This document shows positions 10,346 through 21,262 of a stretch of 64,000 bases of DNA, one piece after another. The DNA is from Chrysopilus asiliformis. Taxonomy: Eukaryota; Arthropoda; Insecta; Diptera; Rhagionidae. The DNA is taken from contig OZ035963.1 of the NCBI GenBank assembly GCA_964034945.1, positions 41,625,090-41,689,089 on the forward strand, read 5' to 3'. Made by a program: the position numbers and the translations under genes. The notes under the pieces are model-generated. The model made no database searches. It was not told where the DNA came from and worked only from the letters and a program-made list of their open reading frames with translations. Position 1 is the first letter of the stretch, and every line of letters begins with the position of its first letter.

Positions 10346-10808
10346 TAACGTTAGATGTTAAGCAATATTTGATCAAAATTGAAAAATTCAGAAATTGATT
10401 TGACAAGGTCATTGAAACATATTTCTCGCTGAAATATAAAGGATTGTATAATGCAGTGGAAAAGCTGCTTGCAAAGTAGTTTCGAGTATATTTTTGGGTG
10501 GGTTCAAAACTTTTTTTGTGGAATTTTCTAATTTTATTTTGATTTTACATATTATTCATAATTCTACTTTTGGTTTTGGCCTTTTTCATTACAACTAAGT
10601 TTTAAATATATATTTTAATAATAGGCAATAACACTCACAACACTTAATTTTATATATAAGGAGCTTCCAGCTTTACGACTTTCTTATATGCCATTAATGC
10701 CTAACCCAAGGTTCGCCGTCTTAATTACTGCCTTCTCTTGCTACCGCCTTGTTAAATAATTAACCGCTGCTTCCAGAATGCGTTGGAATTACCAAATGAA
10801 ACAGTGAT
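10346..10808. other. Non-coding spacer
   Basis: AT-rich sequence in which I see no gene or resolved repeat. Confidence 0.4.
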
Positions 10809-11391
10809 TTTTACTTTCTTCTATAGAAGGAAAGTATTGTATTCATGAGGGAGACCGATTCGAGAAGATAGAAACTTTCTGATCAATACGAAATTCGTTT
10901 CAGGCAAGATGTCCGTGCTGTCGGACTGTCCGTTGTCCGTATCTTAACCCTCTCAATGGATTTGTCCTATATATGGGACAGACCTTTAAATTCATTTAGC
11001 GGCTTCTGTAACGGTTTTTTAAACGCTTTGTTTAATTTTCATCATTGAATGGACACTTTTCTAAACACTGACCCACTATGCCTATGTCTTTTGAAGTCTG
11101 AGTCAGTGAAACTTTAGATTTTGTGAAGGGCGATCCCGGTTGCTGCATTCGCCCAGCCATTGAGAGGGTTAAATAACTCGAAAACTCGTTAGCTAACGAC
11201 TTAAAATTTTTTGCAAATTAGTTTTACGAAAATCGTACTTTTCTATCAACTTTTGGAAAAGTAACGTTTTTTTTTTTTTTGAAAAAATACAATATTCTGA
11301 AAATGTCTCGAAAACCATGTTAAAGGATATAAAATTTTCAACATTTTTTTGCTTTAATGGTTTTCACGTATTCTCAAGATACAGGGGAATC
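10809..11391 (+). mobile_element. Family-F element, left end
   Basis: It begins TTTTTACTTTCTTCTATAGA and continues AAAGTATTGTATTCATGA. This is the inverted counterpart of the right end at 14280-14326 (CATGAATACAATACTTTATT ... GAAGAAAGTAAAAA). Family F is non-coding and rich in GATAACTTGAGAAC-type phrases. A piggyBac-type MITE (10948-11168) interrupts it and a pogo element follows. Confidence 0.5.
10948..11168. mobile_element. piggyBac-type MITE
   Basis: A 221-bp element with ends CCCTCTCAATGG and CCATTGAGAGGG, flanked by TTAA at 10944-10947 and 11169-11172. TTAA duplication and CCC ends define piggyBac. It is non-coding. The family-F text reads on across the site. Confidence 0.85.
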
Positions 11392-12125
11392 TCGAAAAGA
11401 TGCACGATCGAAATGATAGAAATCCCAAAAAGATGAACGCATACTTTTAATATTGGAGTGTTCTAAAACATGAACGAGAAGAATCTTAACGTTCTAAAAG
11501 ATGAACGCCTCGTGGTACAATCCTTTTCTTTTCTTTTTTCACACAATTGGTTTGGGTATTTCTGGAGTAACTGTATTTCTGGAGTAACGGTATATTCTTG
11601 TGGTAGTGCTTGAGTTTGTTTTTCCAGTAAAAAGTGAATTTCGCTACAATAAAGATGCCACCAGTTAAGGGCCGCGTTAGATTTTTAAACTTAAAACAAA
11701 AATGTAAGGTTATCAAAGAGATAAAAAAGGGTTCTTCATACAAAACAGTTGCCAGCAGATGCAATTGCGGCTGTCAACATTTGCTTAAAATTTGCGGAAC
11801 AATGCGACTCCAATTTTGACACTATTATAAATCTCCGAAAATTAAGAGAAAAAGCAGTATTGAAACAGCTTTCTGCTCGACGACAAACCAAAATCAGTGG
11901 TTTTTTCAGAAAATATAATTTCTAAAGAAATATATTATGTACATTACAACTGAATTTTGAAATGCACGCTGGTTCTTACATAACGCTTTTGCTGTTTTTA
12001 ATTTTTTGCTGCCTTTGATTTCTTTTAGAATGACGTTTATGTAACATACATGTCCAAAAAGATGAACGATCTCGAAAAGATGACAGGCCGTGTTTTTTAG
12101 TGTTCATCTTTTCGAGATTCCCCTG
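11392..12125 (+). mobile_element. pogo-type DNA transposon, internally deleted
   Basis: The inverted ends are CAGGGGAATCTCGAAAAGAT and ATCTTTTCGAGATTCCCCTG. They are flanked by TA at 11390-11391 and 12126-12127. It carries a CENP-B-like N-terminal domain (11655-11819) but no DDE domain. The second half (from 11901) also occurs at 18024-18250. Confidence 0.85.
11655..11819 (+). pseudogene. pogo transposase N-terminal HTH fragment
   Basis: Starting at MPPVKGRVRFLNLKQKCKVI, the ~35-residue stretch matches the CENP-B/psq-type helix-turn-helix that opens pogo/Tigger transposases (LNLKQKCKVIKEIKKG, then YKTVASR). The frame ends after 54 codons, and the catalytic D-D-D core expected downstream is absent within the 734-bp element. 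DNA-binding remnant only; the in-frame ATG at 11634 lacks domain support. Confidence 0.7.
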
Positions 12126-12270
12126 TATTTACAAAAAAATAGTTTTTTGAAAATTTCTCGTAAATTATGCGCTTTTATAAAAAAATGCATATTACCACAT
12201 TTTTTTAAATTTTCTACATTTTGCTTGAACGATTTTTACATATCGTCGGCTAAAAGTGAAATTGTGCTAA

Positions 12271-12938
12271 TGCCCGGTTTTTCAGTGAAAGTTTAAACTC
12301 CGTTTAACCGGCGATAAAGTTTAAACTACCGTTTAACACAAAATGGTGTTTTTCAGTGACAGTTTATCTCTAACCAAAAGTTTAAACGGAGTTTAACTTA
12401 AACGGCCATGGATGAGGGTTCAAACTGACGTTTTTTTAAAACTTATTTGTCATTTGTAGATCCGCGAAGAATAAAAAAATGGACTGCATCACTTTTTTTG
12501 CTCTTCACAATTTCATTATATTTTTTACAAGTTCTAACAATTTTAGAACTTCTTTTGAAGTGAAATTGGAGGACCGTTTTGAACTAAAATAACACCACAC
12601 TAACACAATTAACACAACACTAACACAATTAAAACACAATAACAACCGAAATCAGAACCGTTTTTATTTTTTATAGAATTTTGTAATTAATGCGTAATCA
12701 AATATTACGAAAATGATCATAACTAAATATATAGACAAATATATCAATGATTTTATGACTGGAGAATTTGTCATTTCAATATATTTTACTTGTATAGTAG
12801 ACTGCGAAATTGACAACAAAGTTTAAACTTTAGTTTAATAAAACGTTCAATTCCGTTTGCCTGAAAAACACCAAAAGTTTAAACTTCATTGTGAGTTTAA
12901 CTAAACTAAAGTTTAAACTTTCACTGAAAAACCGGGCA
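12271..12938. mobile_element. PIF/Harbinger-like MITE, copy 1
   Basis: The ends are TGCCCGGTTTTTCAGTGAAA and its complement, with TAA at 12268-12270 and 12939-12941. An unoccupied version (GTGCTAAGTCC) exists in the hairpin at 63340-63575, supporting TAA as the duplicated target. Long subterminal inverted blocks of GTTTAAACT are present. It is 668 bp and non-coding. Confidence 0.85.
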
Positions 12939-13289
12939 TAAGTCCATTATACCAAATTTGACAGAAGAGCAATAAAAAGCCTTGTTAAATCATTTTAATT
13001 TTCATTTAAAGAAAACAGGGTCTCATATAAAGAAAACTGAGCCCAATTTTTCTCATTTAAAGAAAACCCAATGTTATGCATTTTTCCTGTAACGGTTTTA
13101 CGTATCTTTAACAATTCTCAAGATATGTGAAAAAAAAAATTACACAGAGAAGTCTTATGTTGATTACAACTGATATTTGATATTAATTGCACTAAAAATT
13201 AAGATTTTTTTTTTTTTTGAAAATATTCCGATTTCTGTTTTTTGGCCAAAATATAAAATCATAAAATCGTATTTCAAAATTTCAAGGAA

Positions 13290-13453
13290 GCACCGCAGTG
13301 CCTAGGCTTTCTGGGATGCTGCAAAAATTATTTCACACCAATCGACGTCCTCAGCATCTATAAGACCTACATTCGACCGAAACTTGAGTACAATTCGCAC
13401 ATTTGGGCTGAAACCCCAAAAATTGTCCTACAACTGCTGAACCGAATTGAAAA
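13290..13453 (+). pseudogene. LINE reverse transcriptase, thumb-region fragment
   Basis: The frame reads CLGFLGCCKNYFTP, then LSIYKTYIRPKLEYNSHIW and LQLLNRIEN. This is the pattern just downstream of the RT catalytic core in Jockey/CR1-like LINEs (YIRP.LEY.SHIW). The frame breaks at 13453, where a family-F element is inserted, and resumes at 14327. A second copy with an in-frame stop lies at 21098-21262. Confidence 0.75.
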
Positions 13454-14326
13454 TATCAGTTGTGGTCAACACAAAACTTTCTTCTACAAAATCTACGACC
13501 CTGCGCAATTTACGCTAGAGCCCTGTCGCGTTGTCAACCTAAGACGACCTCCCAATAAATTCTTGGTTTATTCAAAAATATCAAAAACGTACAAAATTTG
13601 AGATAACTTGAGAACTGTAAAAGATATCAATTTACGGTAAATGGCAAAAATGTAGAAAATGTTAACATCTTTAATTATTCTTTTAACTGATTTGTCGAAA
13701 AACCGTTAGTTTGCAAATTATTCGCAAAAATATGATTTTTTACATATTAATGAAAATATCTCAATAACCCTAAAAGATAACGGATAACTAAGAAACAAAA
13801 TTGTGCAGAATGCCATTCTCATTAATTCACTTCATATATTTAGTCAGCAAAACCCGTTAATTCGAGATAATCTCAAAAAACTGTTTTTTTTTGGAAATAA
13901 CGGTTTATCTCGATAACAGGTTGAGATATCGAGTTATAGCTAAAGACAAAAGTGTGGGAAATTTTATTTTCTACAAGTTTTATCATACTTAAGGCCACTA
14001 AAAACGCGTAGTTTGGGAGTAAATGGAGAAAAACGAAATTGCGATTTTTGAAAAACCGCCATTTTGGATACTTCCGGTTAACGGATTTCCACCAAAAATT
14101 GATAGGATCGTCCCATTTCAGGACCCAACATGCCTATAAAATTTCATGGCGTTAGCTCTATTAGTTTTTGAGAAATCTTGTACACAGACTGACAGACAGA
14201 AAGACATTTTTTTAATCTGACTCCAATCGACTCAGGAGTGATCGGGAAATGTTTTTTAGGCAAAATTAAGAGGTCGAAATTTTTCATGAATACAATACTT
14301 TATTATACTTCGTAGAAGAAAGTAAA
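13454..14326 (+). mobile_element. Family-F element inserted in the LINE
   Basis: This begins ATATCAGTTGTGGTCAACAC and ends GTAGAAGAAAGTAAAAA. It separates ...NRIEN from RAIVLIGDKSL of the same LINE protein. The same sequence, full length, is at 51431-52347, and a truncated one is at 21263-21955. It is ~870 bp, non-coding and rich in direct short repeats. I could not resolve a target duplication. Confidence 0.65.
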
Positions 14327-14695
14327 AAACGTGCGATCGTACTGATTGGAGACAAATCTTTGACAGATTCATTACCGTCTCTCAAGCATCGTCGCTTTGT
14401 TGGGGTACTCAGCGTATTCTATAGACATTTCCAAGGGAAATGTTCCACTGAAATTTCCCAACTTATTCCTCTACGGTATTTTTTCACTAGACCCTCTCGT
14501 GCAGCTGTACGCGCGCACGACTTCTTCCTTGAGCCTCCCCGTTTTCGTACAGTAAAGTTGAGGAACTCCTTCATTCCCCCCACAACAAAACTTTGGAATG
14601 ATTTACCATCCAATGTGTTCCCTCCGGACTATAACCTGCAGAAATTCAAGGAAAACATAAACCGACATCTCCTTTCGTTCTTCCAACCATCTTGA
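14327..14695 (+). pseudogene. LINE ORF2 C-terminal fragment
   Basis: The frame continues RAIVLIGDKSLTDSLPSLKH, then RRFVGVLSVFYRHFQGKCS, a FRTVKLRNSFIP segment and a LWNDLPSNVFP end, stopping at 14693-14695. This LW..LP..VFP tail is characteristic of the end of non-LTR retrotransposon ORF2. A short 3' UTR follows. Together with 13290-13453 it is one LINE split by family F, truncated at its 5' side. Confidence 0.8.
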
Positions 14696-14749
14696 ACTTT
14701 GCTTCGGGATTAAAGGCTCTTTCCCTAAGCTCTTGCTGAGACTATAAAA

Positions 14750-14960
14750 AAAGGTTTGATCAAAAATCTGAAGAATACATTGTGAACAATACAAAAAAAG
14801 TTTTTTTTTGGAAAATATTACATAGTAAAATAAAGTTAGACAGAAAATTTCTGAACAGCACACAAAAAAAAAGATTTATGGCTTTCTTATACAAAAAAAA
14901 AGAAAATAATACACAGTAAAATAAATGAGACAGAACATTTCTCAAAAAAGGGTATTTCAA
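14750..14960 (-). repeat. 90-bp satellite units, reversed
   Basis: Two units of the 1740-2800 satellite in reverse orientation (GACAGAAAATTTCTGAACAG). The open frames on the minus strand here are satellite periodicity. Confidence 0.65.
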
Positions 14961-15730
14961 TTAGGAATGTAAACAAAACAAGTTGGGTGTGAGATATCCA
15001 CTCAATTTTTTTTTGTTTGAAAGAACATTTTATAGCATTAAGTGTGGAATATAACGTCATTCAAATGTCCGCCGCTGTTTTGCTTGGTGACACGTATTCG
15101 GGAGATCCAGTTTTCGATTACTATGTCGCATAAATCTGGCTGAATTTCTTGGTGGTCGTCGTTATGTTGGCTGGCATGTAGCGGCATGTGTGGCATGTAG
15201 CGCCGCACAGTGGTTCAGGATTAAAATCCATTGGCCAAAATTCAATTTTTTTTGTGATAATTAATTTGATTTTTTTTATCAAATTTGATAGTAAATAGTT
15301 CAAAAGTCGGGAATAAAAAATATTAGGTCAATATCTTTAAAAATGTGTCTTTGCGGAAGCCAAAAAGTAAATTTCTTGATTTTTTACCAACTTTAAGTGA
15401 ACACAACTTTCACAATTTCTAAGATTTTACATTCGTTTTTTTTTATTTGAATGAGTGGATCTTTCCCTATAATTCTGAGTTAATTTGGAACCTGAACTAT
15501 TTTTAAGTTAATTATAATTAAATATTTATTAGGAACACTTTTTTCATATAAATTTGAAGTTTGAAAGATCATAACTTTTGCCCGTCAACAGACGTGAAGT
15601 CGAAATTATTTCCAAGTTATAGCCACAACAATTACCTTTAATTCCATATCGGGTTTTGTTGCCTTAAGTACCCGTATTGAGGCGCTAGTGGCGTTTTAAT
15701 TAAGCTATATTTATATAAAAAAAAAATTTT
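14961..15730. other. Non-coding spacer
   Basis: AT-rich sequence with no recognisable gene or repeat. Confidence 0.4.
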
Positions 15731-15954
15731 AAAAAAAGCTTTTATTAAAAAAGAATGCACTAAAAAGAAAAAAAATAATTTTCTGGACGCTGTGTATCAC
15801 AAATATAAAAGCTTTTTAAAAGCGAGAAAAATTTTTATTTTATTGTTTTATGCCTTATCTCGCTTTTTAAAAGCTTTTATATTTGTGATACACAGCGTCC
15901 AGAAAATTATTTTTTTCTTTTTAGTGCATTCTTTTTTAATAAAAGCTTTTTTTT
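15731..15954. repeat. Long hairpin, 97-bp arms
   Basis: Left arm 15731-15827 and right arm 15858-15954 are nearly perfect inverted copies (for example GCTGTGTATCACAAATATAA against its complement), with a 30-nt loop. A GACTAAAAAG-type junction links it to the adjacent minisatellite M array. The arrangement at 34620-35364 is similar. Confidence 0.9.
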
Positions 15955-16017
15955 AAATTTATTTTTTATTTTTTTTTTATTTTGTTCTTTTTAGTCTTCG
16001 AATATATATCCTTACAT

Positions 16018-16890
16018 TTGAGATGTCCTTACAGGCTTTTTAACTTGAGAATCGTATTCAGCGACCCCAAAAACCCCCAGAATAGATTTTTTTCCGGAAA
16101 ATTTGGAGAAAAGGATAATCACGTTATCCTTACAGGACCTTCCGTTATCCTTACAGACTTTTTAATGAAATATTCGGATTCAGCGACCCCAAAAACCCCC
16201 AGAATAGATTTTTTTCCGGAAAATTTGGAGAAAGGGATAATCACGTTATCCTTACAGACTTTTTAATGGCAGATTCGGATTTAGCGACCTCAAAAACCCC
16301 CAGAATAGATTTTTTTCCGGAAAATTTGGAGAAAAGGATAATCACGTTATCCTTACAGGACCTTCCGTTATCCTTACAGGACCTTCCGTTATCCTTACTG
16401 ACTTTTTAATGACAGATTCGGATTCAGTGACCTCAAAAACCCCCAGAATAGATTTTTTTCCGGAAAATTTGGAGAAAAGGATAATCACGTTATCCTTACA
16501 GGACATTCCGTTATCCTTACAGACTTTCTAATGACAGATTCGGATTCAGTGACCTCAAAAACCCCCAGAATAGATTTTTTTCCGGAAAATTTGGAGAAAA
16601 GGATAATCACGTTATCCTTACAGGACCTTTCGTTATCCTTACTGACTTTTTAATGACAGATTCGGATTCAGCGACCCCAAAAACCCCCAGAATAGATTTT
16701 TTTCCGGAAAATTTGGAGAAAAGGATAATCACGTTATCCTTACAGGACCTTCCGTTATCCTTACTGATTTTTTAATGACAGATACGGATTCAGCGACCCC
16801 AAAAACCCCCAGAATAGATTTTTTTCCGGAAAATTTGGAGAAAAGGATAATCATGTTATCCTTACAGGACCTTCCGTTATCCTTACAAGG
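16018..16890 (-). repeat. Minisatellite M array, homogenised
   Basis: About seven units of ~120 bp, marked by AGAATAGATTTTTTTCCGGA at about 16079, 16201, 16304, 16444, 16567, 16690 and 16810. Each unit contains the inverted pair AAGGATAA-tcacg-TTATCCTT. It is the reverse-complement relative of the array at 5960-7430 but far more uniform. A duplicated sub-block (CTTCCGTTATCCTTACAGGA) changes unit length. Confidence 0.9.
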
Positions 16891-17049
16891 ACGAAGTAGT
16901 GAAAATATTGTATTGTCATCGGACTTATATAAGTGTGCAAAATTTCAAGTCAATCGGACAAGTGGAAGTGGGTCAAAATTGGGTTGCAAGATTTGATCTG
17001 ACAAACAGACAGACAGACACGAAGGCAAGCTAAATAAAAGCTTTTAATA

Positions 17050-17497
17050 AAAATGGAAGTTTTTTGGTTGGTTGGTCTGTTGATTTGAGATTACAAAACT
17101 CAAAAACTACTGGACCGATTTTTACGCGGTTTTTTGCAAAATGATCTGCGTTGCCAGGAGCAGGTTTTTAGCTATGTTAGATTTTTAAAATTCGAAACGG
17201 TAGGTCCTGTAAGGATAAAGAATATCCTTTTTCCCATTTTTCCTCACAAAAACTGGCTTTGGACGGTTTTCAGGGTCGCTGACCACTAATCCGGTATTAG
17301 ATTTTCAAAATTCGAAACGTAAGTTCCTGAAAGGATAACGCAAATATCCTTTTTCCCATTATTCCCCGGGAAAATTGGCATGTTTGGGATCGCTGATTAC
17401 GAATCCGGTATTAGATTTTCAAAATTCTTTCAAAACGGAAGGATAAGATTTTTTCCCAAAACTTTTTAAGTTATTTATGGTCTAAAATTTATGCTAG
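17050..17497 (+). mobile_element. Helitron-like element, short copy
   Basis: This has the leader AAAACTACTGGACCGATTTT and TGCGTTGCCAGGAGCAGG as at 5890-5950, three M units, and an end at CTAG (17494-17497) followed by T. It is a deletion version of 5850-7509. Confidence 0.5.
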
Positions 17498-18395
17498 TTT
17501 TATGTAAAAAAACAGGAAAGCAACGTAGTGATATATTTTATGTAATACAATTTCGAAGTGTTATAAAATGCTGGCTGGTTAAAACCTGCTCTTAGACGTC
17601 AATCTTTGTATTTTTATAATTTTATGACCTGCATTGAAAGTGTTATGATAGACATATAGAGTTGCGGATTTCCCGAGAAAATCACAATCTCGAGATTCGG
17701 GATTTCCCGAAATCTTAAAAACTTTAATTCTCGAGATTCGGACAGTTTTATGACATCTAGGTGTGCTACACAGATAGGTGCAGATATGTTGTAAATAAAT
17801 TTAAATCAAATCAAGCAACTTGTGCCTAATATTTTAACTTGCTTATTATAAATTTTTTGTAATCATATCATTGTTGTTCGATACTTCATTCTATAAACAT
17901 CGTTACTTTTGTTCGTTAAATAAATATTATAAGACTACAAGATAATATGTTGATTTGATAATTATTGTGCTGGCAATTTGTCCTTTAATTACCCGTAACA
18001 AGGATAACTTATGTACTATAAAGTTTTTTCAGAAAATATAATTTCTAAAGAAATATATTATGTACATTACAACTGAATTTTGAAATGCACGCTGGTTCTT
18101 ACATAACGCTTTTGTTGTTTTTAATTTTTTGCTGCCTTTGATTTCTTTTAGAATGACGTTTATGTAACATACATGTCCAAAAAGATGAACGATCTCGAAA
18201 AGATGACACGGCCGTGTTTTTTTAGTGTTCATCTTTTCGAGATTCCCCTGTATTTGTAAAAAAATAGTTTTTTGAAAATTTCTCGTAAATTATGCGCTTT
18301 TATAAAGAAATGCATATTACCACATTTTTTTAAATTTTCTACATTTTGCTTGAACGATTTTTACATATCGTCGGCTAAAAGTGAAATTGTGCTAA

Positions 18396-19755
18396 TGCCC
18401 GGTTTTTCAGTGAAAGTTTAAACTCCGTTTAACCGGCGATAAAGTTTAAACTACCGTTTAACACAAAATGGTGTTTTTCAGTGACAGTTTATCTCTAACC
18501 AAAAGTTTAAACGGAGTTTAACTTAAACGGCCATGGATGAGGGTTTAAACTGACGTTTTTTTTAAACTTATTTGTCATTTGTAGATCCGCGAAGAATAAA
18601 AAAATGGACTGCATCACTTTTTTTGCTCTTCACAATTTCATTATATTTTTTACAAGTTCTAACAATTTTAGAACTTCTTTTGAAGTGAAATTGGAGGACC
18701 GTTTTGAACTAAAATAACACCACACTAATGCCCGGTTTTTCAGTGAAAGTTTAAACTTTAGTTTAGTTAAACTCACAATGAAGTTTAAACCAAAGTTTAA
18801 ACTTCTGGTGTTTTTCAGGCAAACGGAATTGAACGTTTTATTAAACTAAAGTTTAAACTTTTTTGTCAATTTTGCAGTCTACTATACAAGTAAAATATAT
18901 TGAAATGTCAAATTTTTCAGTCATAAAATCATTGATGTATTTGTCTAGTTATCACTTTAGTAATATTTGTTTACGCATTAATTATAAAATTCTATAAAAA
19001 ATAAAACAATTTTAATTTCGGTTATTATTTCGGTTGTTATTTCGGTTATTTTGGTTGTGATTTCGGTTGTTATTTCGGATGCTATTTCGGTTGTGATTTC
19101 GGTTGTTATTTCGGTTGTAATTGTGTTTCAAGTATGTAAAAAAAATATAGTGAAATTGTGGAGAGCAAAAAAAAGTTATGCAGTCCATTTTTATGTGTTT
19201 TATTCTTCGTGGATCTACAAATGACAAAAAAGTTTTGAAAAAACGGCAGTTTAAACCCTCATCCATGGCCGTTTAAGTTAAACTCCGTTTAAACTTTTGG
19301 TTAGAGATAAACTGTCATTGAAAAACACAATTTCGTGTTAAACGGCAGTTTAAACTTTATCGCCTGTTAAACGGAGTTTAAACTTTCACTGAAATACCGG
19401 GCATAACACAATTAACACAACACTAACACAATTAAAACACAATAACAACCGAAATCAGAACCGTTTTTATTTTTTATAGAATTTTGTAATTAATGCGTAA
19501 TCAAATATTACGAAAATGATCATAACTAAATATATAGACACAAATATATCAATGATTTTATGACTGGAGAATTTGTCATTTCAATATATTTTACTTGTAT
19601 AGTAGACTGCGAAATTGACAACAAAGTTTAAACTTTAGTTTAATAAAACGTTCAATTCCGTTTGCCTGAAAAACACCAAAAGTTTAAACTTTTGATTAAA
19701 CTTCATTGTGAGTTTAACTAAACTAAAGTTTAAACTTTCACTGAAACACCGGGCA
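18396..19755. mobile_element. PIF/Harbinger-like MITE, copy 2, with nested copy
   Basis: The same family as 12271-12938, with TAA at 18393-18395 and 19756-19758. It is longer only because a related element (18729-19403) sits inside it. Confidence 0.8.
18729..19403. mobile_element. PIF/Harbinger-like MITE nested in its own family
   Basis: The ends are TGCCCGGTTTTTCAGTGAAA and ...CCGGGCA, with TAA at 18726-18728 and 19404-19406. In the unoccupied copy 1 the site reads CACAC-TAA-CACAATT (TAA at 12601-12603), so insertion and a 3-bp duplication are shown directly. It is 675 bp. A minus-strand open frame of NRNN repeats (about 19012-19140) comes from a degenerate GGTTRTTATTTC run. Confidence 0.9.
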
Positions 19756-19766
19756 TAAGTCCATTA

Positions 19767-20758
19767 CACCCATACCTCGTTATCTCTTTATACGGCTTTT
19801 CGCTATAACGGCCTTCTTTAATTAAGGCACTTTTTCGATTTACGGCCCAAAATATTTCGTTATACGGCCGAAAAAAAATTGGGAAAAAAAAAATCAAAAG
19901 CTATAATTGCCAATCTGGCAATTATTGAAAACCCGTATGGTGATTTAAGTGAACGGCGAACAGTTCTATCAAAATTCCACTTTGAAGTCAAACTTTCCAA
20001 TAAGATTTTTTTAAATTTATTCCAATCGAATTTTGATTTATGGGAGTTTTATGTCATATCCTAAATAACTTTTGTTCTTGCACTTTTTTGATAAGATGTA
20101 CCGTTTTTGAGATATTCGCAAAAAACGTTTTCGTTCGTATAATGGTCCGTTTTTGCCCATTAACGAACTTAGCCTTGCATTTTACGAAAAACGAATCTGC
20201 GTAAAATTTCAAGTCTGTAGTTCAATTCGTGCGCCCGCAATCCGCGCCACAGACGGACGAACGGACGGACATGCAAAAATTAATTATTTTTATACCCGTA
20301 TGGTTATCATTCTAAACACACTGGTGTAATTCATTTTTGTGTGTCATGACGGGATCTTGCAGCTTACCGATTCTTCATGTTCATTTTCGTCATCAGATTA
20401 GAATCAATTTAAACATTTTAAATTATGTTTTTTTATTATGTATGTATATGAACATGTGCATATGAATTTTTTAAATTTTTTTAAATTATCTTTTTATGTA
20501 CATATGAATTTTTTTTGTTATTGAAGTTATCCTTATATTACTTGTTATGTATTTTTATTTTGTATGTAAGCATTTTTAAATGAAATAAAAAGAAAAAAAT
20601 GCATTTTAAACTAAAAACTACGTTATTTAAAAAAAATTGGAACGGATCCTATTGAATTTGTATGGGTTTGTATGAAAATAATTGATTCGTTATACGGCTT
20701 TTCGCTTTACGGCCAACTTTCCCGGAACGTATCTAGGCCGTAAAGCGAGGTATGGGTG
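19767..20758. mobile_element. Tigger/pogo-like element with R1 inside
   Basis: The ends are CACCCATACCTCG and CGAGGTATGGGTG, with TA on both sides (19765-19766 and 20759-20760). Copy 1 has the empty site CCAT-TA-TACC (about 12945-12953). Subterminal CGTTATACGGC/TTTACGGCC motifs are like those of Tigger ends. It is 992 bp with no transposase. R1 (19893-20357) is nested within it. Confidence 0.85.
19893..20357 (+). repeat. Dispersed repeat R1, nested
   Basis: It runs from CAAAAGCTATAATTGCCAAT to GACGGGATCTTG. The final GTATAAAA end is missing and a stray ATACCCGTATGG lies inside at about 20291. It sits within the Tigger-like element. Confidence 0.65.
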
Positions 20759-21097
20759 TATACCAAATTTGACAGAAGAGCAATAAAAAGCCTTGTTAAA
20801 TCATTTTAATTTTCATTTAAAGAAAACAGGGTCTCATATAAAGAAAACTGAGCCCAATTTTTCTCATTTAAAGAAAACCCAATGTTATGCATTTTTCCTG
20901 TAACGGTTTTACGTATCTTTAAAAATTCTCAAGATATGTGAAAAAAAAATTGCACAGAGAAGTCTTATGTTGATTACAACTGATATTTGATATTAATTCC
21001 ACTAAAAATTAAGATTTTTTTTTTTTGAAAATATTCCGATTTCTGTTTTTTGGCCAAAATATAAAATCATAAAATCGTATTTCAAAATTTCAAGGAA

Positions 21098-21262
21098 GCA
21101 TCGTAGTGCCTAGGCTTTCTGGGACGCTGCAAAAATTATTTCACACCAATCGACGTCCTCAGCATCTACAAGACCTACATTCGACCGAAACTTGAGTACA
21201 ATTCGCACATTTGGGCTGAAACCCCAAAAATTGTCCTACAACTGCTGAACCGAATTGAAAAT
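21098..21262 (+). pseudogene. LINE RT fragment, second copy
   Basis: This is the duplicate of 13290-13453. A TAG occurs near its start where copy 1 has CAG; the remaining frame (YFTP..., YIRPKLEYNSHIW) is retained. It is dead and moved with the block duplication. Confidence 0.7.
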
